Assembly (NCBI GenBank): GCA_009914575.1
Contig: WNEB01000056.1
Coordinates: forward strand, 1 to 8,667
Reading direction: 5' to 3'
Origin: Burkholderia gladioli
GTDB taxonomy: Bacteria; Pseudomonadota; Gammaproteobacteria; Burkholderiales; Burkholderiaceae
Length of the DNA stretch: 8,667 bases
Every line of letters starts with the position of its first letter. Position 1 is the stretch's first letter. Made by a program: the position numbers and the translations under genes. The notes beneath the pieces are model-generated. The model did no database searches. It was given only the letters and a program-made list of their open reading frames with translations, and was not told where the DNA came from. This document shows, piece by piece, positions 6,828-8,667 of the stretch.

Positions 6828-7508
6828 ACCGATGCTGACCGTTGCCCTGATCGAAGACGAAAAACAGATCCGCCTCTTCGTGCGCACCGCGCTGGAGGCC
6901 GAAGGCATCGCCGTGTTCGATGCCGAGACGGGCAAGCAGGGGCTGATCGAGACGGCCACGCGCAAGCCCGATCTCGTGATCGTCGATCTGGGCCTGCCCG
7001 ATACCGACGGGCTCGACGTGATCCGCGAGCTGCGCGGCTGGTCCGAGCTGCCGGTGATCGTGCTTTCGGCGCGCACGCGCGAGGACGAGAAGGCGGCCGC
7101 GCTCGACGCCGGCGCCGACGATTACCTGACTGACCAAGCCGTTCGGCGTGTCGGAGCTGCTCGCGCGGATCCGCGCGCATCTGCGCCGGCGCAAACGATA
7201 CGCCGAGCGTGCGCTTCGGCGAGGTCACGGTGGACCTGGCGCTGCGCGTGGCGATGCGCGGCGGCGCACCGGTGCATCTGACCCCGCTCGAATACCGGCT
7301 GCTCGCGACGCTCGTGCGCCACGCGGGCCGCGTGCTGACGCACCGGCAACTGCTGCGCGACGTGTGGGGGCCGTCCCACGTGGAAAGCCATCATTACCTG
7401 CGCATCTACATGGCGCATCTGCGCCAGAAGCTCGAGGCCGATCCGGCGCAGCCGGAGCACATCGTGACGGAGACGGGGGCGGGGTACCGGCTGGTGGGGG
7501 CGGCGTGA
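6820..7508 (+). pseudogene. kdpE: KdpE, OmpR-family response regulator of kdp, two frameshifts
   Basis: KdpE receives phosphate from KdpD and activates the kdp promoter. The receiver domain reads TVALIEDEKQIRLF with its acceptor Asp at codon 6985-6987 (VIVDLGLPDTDG), then LPVIVLSAR and GADDYLT. A 4-bp tandem duplication (TGACTGAC, 7127-7134) then breaks the frame where the conserved KPFGVSELLARI follows; that sequence continues one frame over from about 7135. An extra A in AAA (7193-7195) shifts again before PSVRFGEVTVDLALRV. The winged-helix domain is otherwise well kept: LTPLEYRLLATLVRHAG, RQLLRDVWG, HYLRIYMAHLRQKLE and TETGAGYRL, ending at TGA 7506-7508. ATG 6820 overlaps the kdpD stop; ATG 6832 is an alternative start. 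The net shift of +5 leaves only a truncated receiver. Confidence 0.92.
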
Positions 7509-7579
7509 GAGGGTGAGCCGCGCGTTTGCGCCGCCCGGGCGCAATCGCCCTGACGCGCATGGGGTCGATCGCGCACCTT

Positions 7580-7608
7580 CTGCCAGGTTGTAAGCGCCTT
7601 GTTATACT
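7580..7608 (+). promoter_or_regulatory. Predicted sigma-70 promoter of sugE
   Basis: CTGCCA (7580-7585, 4 of 6 to TTGACA) and TATACT (7603-7608, 5 of 6 to TATAAT) are spaced 17 bp apart. Transcription would start near 7614-7616, just before the first riboswitch hairpin. The stretch 7509-7579 shows nothing else I can name. Confidence 0.6.
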
Positions 7609-7617
7609 CGTGCCCCG

Positions 7618-7679
7618 CCCGGGGACGACCCCGGCGCGTCGATCAACCCGCGGGGACGGCCCCGTCCTTCCCGGTGGAG
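7618..7679 (+). ncRNA. Guanidine-II (mini-ykkC) riboswitch upstream of sugE
   Basis: Two short hairpins carry ACGR tetraloops: CCGGGG-ACGA-CCCCGG (7619-7634) and CGGGG-ACGG-CCCCG (7651-7664), separated by 16 nt. This pair is the defining signature of the mini-ykkC RNA, known to bind guanidinium and to turn on translation of exporters. The ribosome binding site GGAG (7676-7679) lies 12 nt after the second hairpin and 7 nt before ATG 7687, which fits translational control. The next gene is a known guanidinium exporter, which strongly supports the call. Confidence 0.88.
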
Positions 7680-7686
7680 TTGTCTC

Positions 7687-8007
7687 ATGTCCTGGATCCT
7701 GCTTTTCATCGCCGGCCTGCTCGAAGTCGCCTGGGCGGCGGGCCTCAAGTCGTCCGAAGGTTTTATGCGGCTGTGGCCATCGGTGTTCACGGTGGTGACC
7801 GCCCTCGGCAGCTTCGCACTGCTCGCGGTGGCGATGCGCCAGTTGCCGCTCGGCACCGCGTATGCGGTCTGGACCGGCATCGGCGCGGTCGGCGCGTTCA
7901 TCTTCGGCATCGTGATGATGGGCGAGGCCGTCACCGTCGCCCGCGTGGCGAGCGCCGCGCTGATCGTGCTGGGCCTGATCGGCCTGAAGCTGTCGTCGCC
8001 GGCCTGA
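7687..8007 (+). CDS. sugE: SugE/Gdx, guanidinium exporter (SMR family)
   Basis: This 106-residue protein has four hydrophobic helices and no frame damage. SMR transporters of this subtype (Gdx) export guanidinium in exchange for protons as dual-topology dimers in the inner membrane. Key features are [21 protein letters not shown] with the essential Glu13, then [19 protein letters not shown] (the GTAYAVW...G signature), GIVMMGEA, and a last helix [12 protein letters not shown]. Length and motifs match E. coli SugE (about 105 aa). The W-AAGLK and G-T-A-Y-A-V-W pattern separates it from the drug-type EmrE. GGAG lies 7 nt upstream of ATG 7687. It is controlled by the guanidine-II element just upstream and has its own promoter, independent of kdp. 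Confidence 0.95.
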   Translation: MSWILLFIAGLLEVAWAAGLKSSEGFMRLWPSVFTVVTALGSFALLAVAMRQLPLGTAYAVWTGIGAVGAFIFGIVMMGEAVTVARVASAALIVLGLIGLKLSSPA

Positions 8008-8108
8008 TGACCTGATGCCGCCCCCCGACGTTGCTAATTGGGCACGCCCGCCGCTGCCTGCGGGTCGATCCCGAGCAGCCCATGTTGCGGCGCGTCTATA
8101 ACAAAAAC
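8008..8108. other. Gap between sugE and MITE copy 4; possible gene remnant
   Basis: There is no clear terminator. On the - strand a frame ending at 8034 reads VIDAPQHGLLGIDPQAAAGVPN then stop, and it is entered from the MITE. It could be the C-terminal remnant of a converging gene interrupted by the element, or chance. I do not recognise it. Confidence 0.3.
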
Positions 8109-8372
8109 GGCTCTCTTGAAATTTGAGTGGGTGAAAAGGGCCGCCGGGGTACGAAAACCTACGTCGCAAAACGGTATCTTCCCACCCCTAGCTCCGCCCC
8201 AAGGCGGGGAAGTCCTCGCCGCCGGACGGGCTCGGGGGCCAGGCGGCGCAAGGCTTTGCCTGGCCCGAGCCCTCAAGCGTGCTCGTAGATTTCTCCGCAT
8301 CAAGGGTTCGCTGCGCCGGACTTCGCCCGCCCTTGACCCGGAAAATCCACCCACTCGAAATTCAAGAGAGGC
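8109..8372 (+). mobile_element. MITE copy 4, 264 bp, between sugE and an ISL3-type IS
   Basis: The left end GGCTCTCTTGAAATTTGAGT is identical to copy 3, and the right end ...GAAATTCAAGAGAGGC is also identical. There are about five substitutions and one lost A (in the A run near 8342) relative to copy 3, so this copy is no longer of 3n+1 length. It has no target duplication: the left flank is ACAAAAAC (8101-8108) and the right flank GGTTTTAT (8373-8380). That suggests later rearrangement here. The related IS starts only 9 bp further on. Confidence 0.93.
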
Positions 8373-8381
8373 GGTTTTATC

Positions 8382-8667
8382 GGCTCTCTTGAAAAATGAG
8401 TGGATTACGCGACAGGCGGGTTGATCTTCGAGAAGTCGAGCTTGCCGGCGATCAGAAGCAGCACGGTCCGCATGGCCGTGAGGTTGGTGTATCCGCGTGC
8501 CTTTCGCTTGGCGGCCTGGAAGAGTCCGTTGATGGCTTCCAGGAAGCCGTTGGTCTGACGCGTCTGCGTCCAGGCCACGATGCCGGCGAAGTGCTTGCGA
8601 ATCATGCGCACGACGTCCTTCATCGGCTCGACCTTCGAGCGCATGACGTTGGTGCACCACTGCTCGA
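8382..8667 (-). mobile_element. ISL3-family insertion sequence, one end only
   Basis: The element begins with terminal repeat GGCTCTCTTGAAAAATGAGT (8382-8401), which matches 18 of the first 20 bases of the MITE end. The transposase stop codon lies 23 nt inside it. The other end is outside the window, so total length and target duplication cannot be checked; GTTTTATC (8374-8381) would be the 8-bp candidate. Confidence 0.85.
8405..8667 (-). CDS. ISL3-family transposase, C-terminal part (runs off window)
   Basis: Eighty-six C-terminal residues are visible, from about EQWCTNVMRSKVEPMKDV to the TAA at 8405-8407 (complement), and the frame is open to the window edge. The block TNGFLEAINGLFQAAKRKAR followed by GYTN is the typical C-terminal part of the ISL3 transposase catalytic domain, and its Glu is likely the last acid of the DDE triad. 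The following TAMRTVLLLIAGKLDF fits the family end. The protein cuts and joins the IS ends and, because the MITE ends match, probably moved the MITEs too. An internal ATG at 8644 is not the real start. Whether the full gene is intact cannot be seen here. Confidence 0.9.
   Translation of the reverse strand, partial: EQWCTNVMRSKVEPMKDVVRMIRKHFAGIVAWTQTRQTNGFLEAINGLFQAAKRKARGYTNLTAMRTVLLLIAGKLDFSKINPPVA

Noticed and set aside
8034..8660. A single 208-residue - strand protein spanning IS, MITE and the region after sugE
   Set aside because: It crosses the transposase in a wrong frame and runs through both repeat elements. At most the last 22 residues could be a gene remnant.

Overview
This GC-rich window reads like a Burkholderiaceae chromosome (Burkholderia sensu lato) in active genome decay. 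That assignment is an inference from base composition and from protein similarity recalled from memory; no search was run. About 7.4 kb is a complete but ruined kdp high-affinity potassium-uptake locus in the usual order kdpA-kdpB-kdpC-kdpD-kdpE, all on the + strand. kdpA survives only as its 3' end here. kdpB carries two inserted repeat elements, a 4-nt frameshift, a lost membrane segment and a changed TGES motif. kdpC has two frameshifts that cancel each other. kdpD has two stop codons and three frameshifts. kdpE has two frameshifts. The two halves of the system (KdpABC pump; KdpD-KdpE sensor/regulator) therefore look lost together.

Four copies of one short palindromic-ended element (about 265 bp, one 214 bp) lie at 1-148 (cut by the window edge), 1417-1630 (inverted), 2814-3078 and 8109-8372. 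Two have perfect 8-bp target duplications. Their ends match the end of an ISL3-type insertion sequence that begins at 8382, so the element is best read as a MITE moved by that transposase. The most striking property is that element plus duplication is a multiple of three. Exactly one reading frame per orientation is open from end to end, and both kdpB copies sit in that frame. The element thus adds 74 and 91 codons to kdpB instead of stopping it, much like the Rickettsia palindromic elements that insert into proteins.

Downstream of kdpE is the one clearly healthy gene, sugE/gdx, a guanidinium exporter of the SMR family. It is preceded by its own promoter and by two GGGGACGRCCCC hairpins, the signature of a guanidine-II (mini-ykkC) riboswitch. 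This intact gene among ruins suggests that guanidine export is still under selection and argues against the kdp lesions being wholesale sequencing error. The window ends in the 3' part of the ISL3-family transposase on the - strand.

No tRNA, rRNA, CRISPR array or replication origin was seen.
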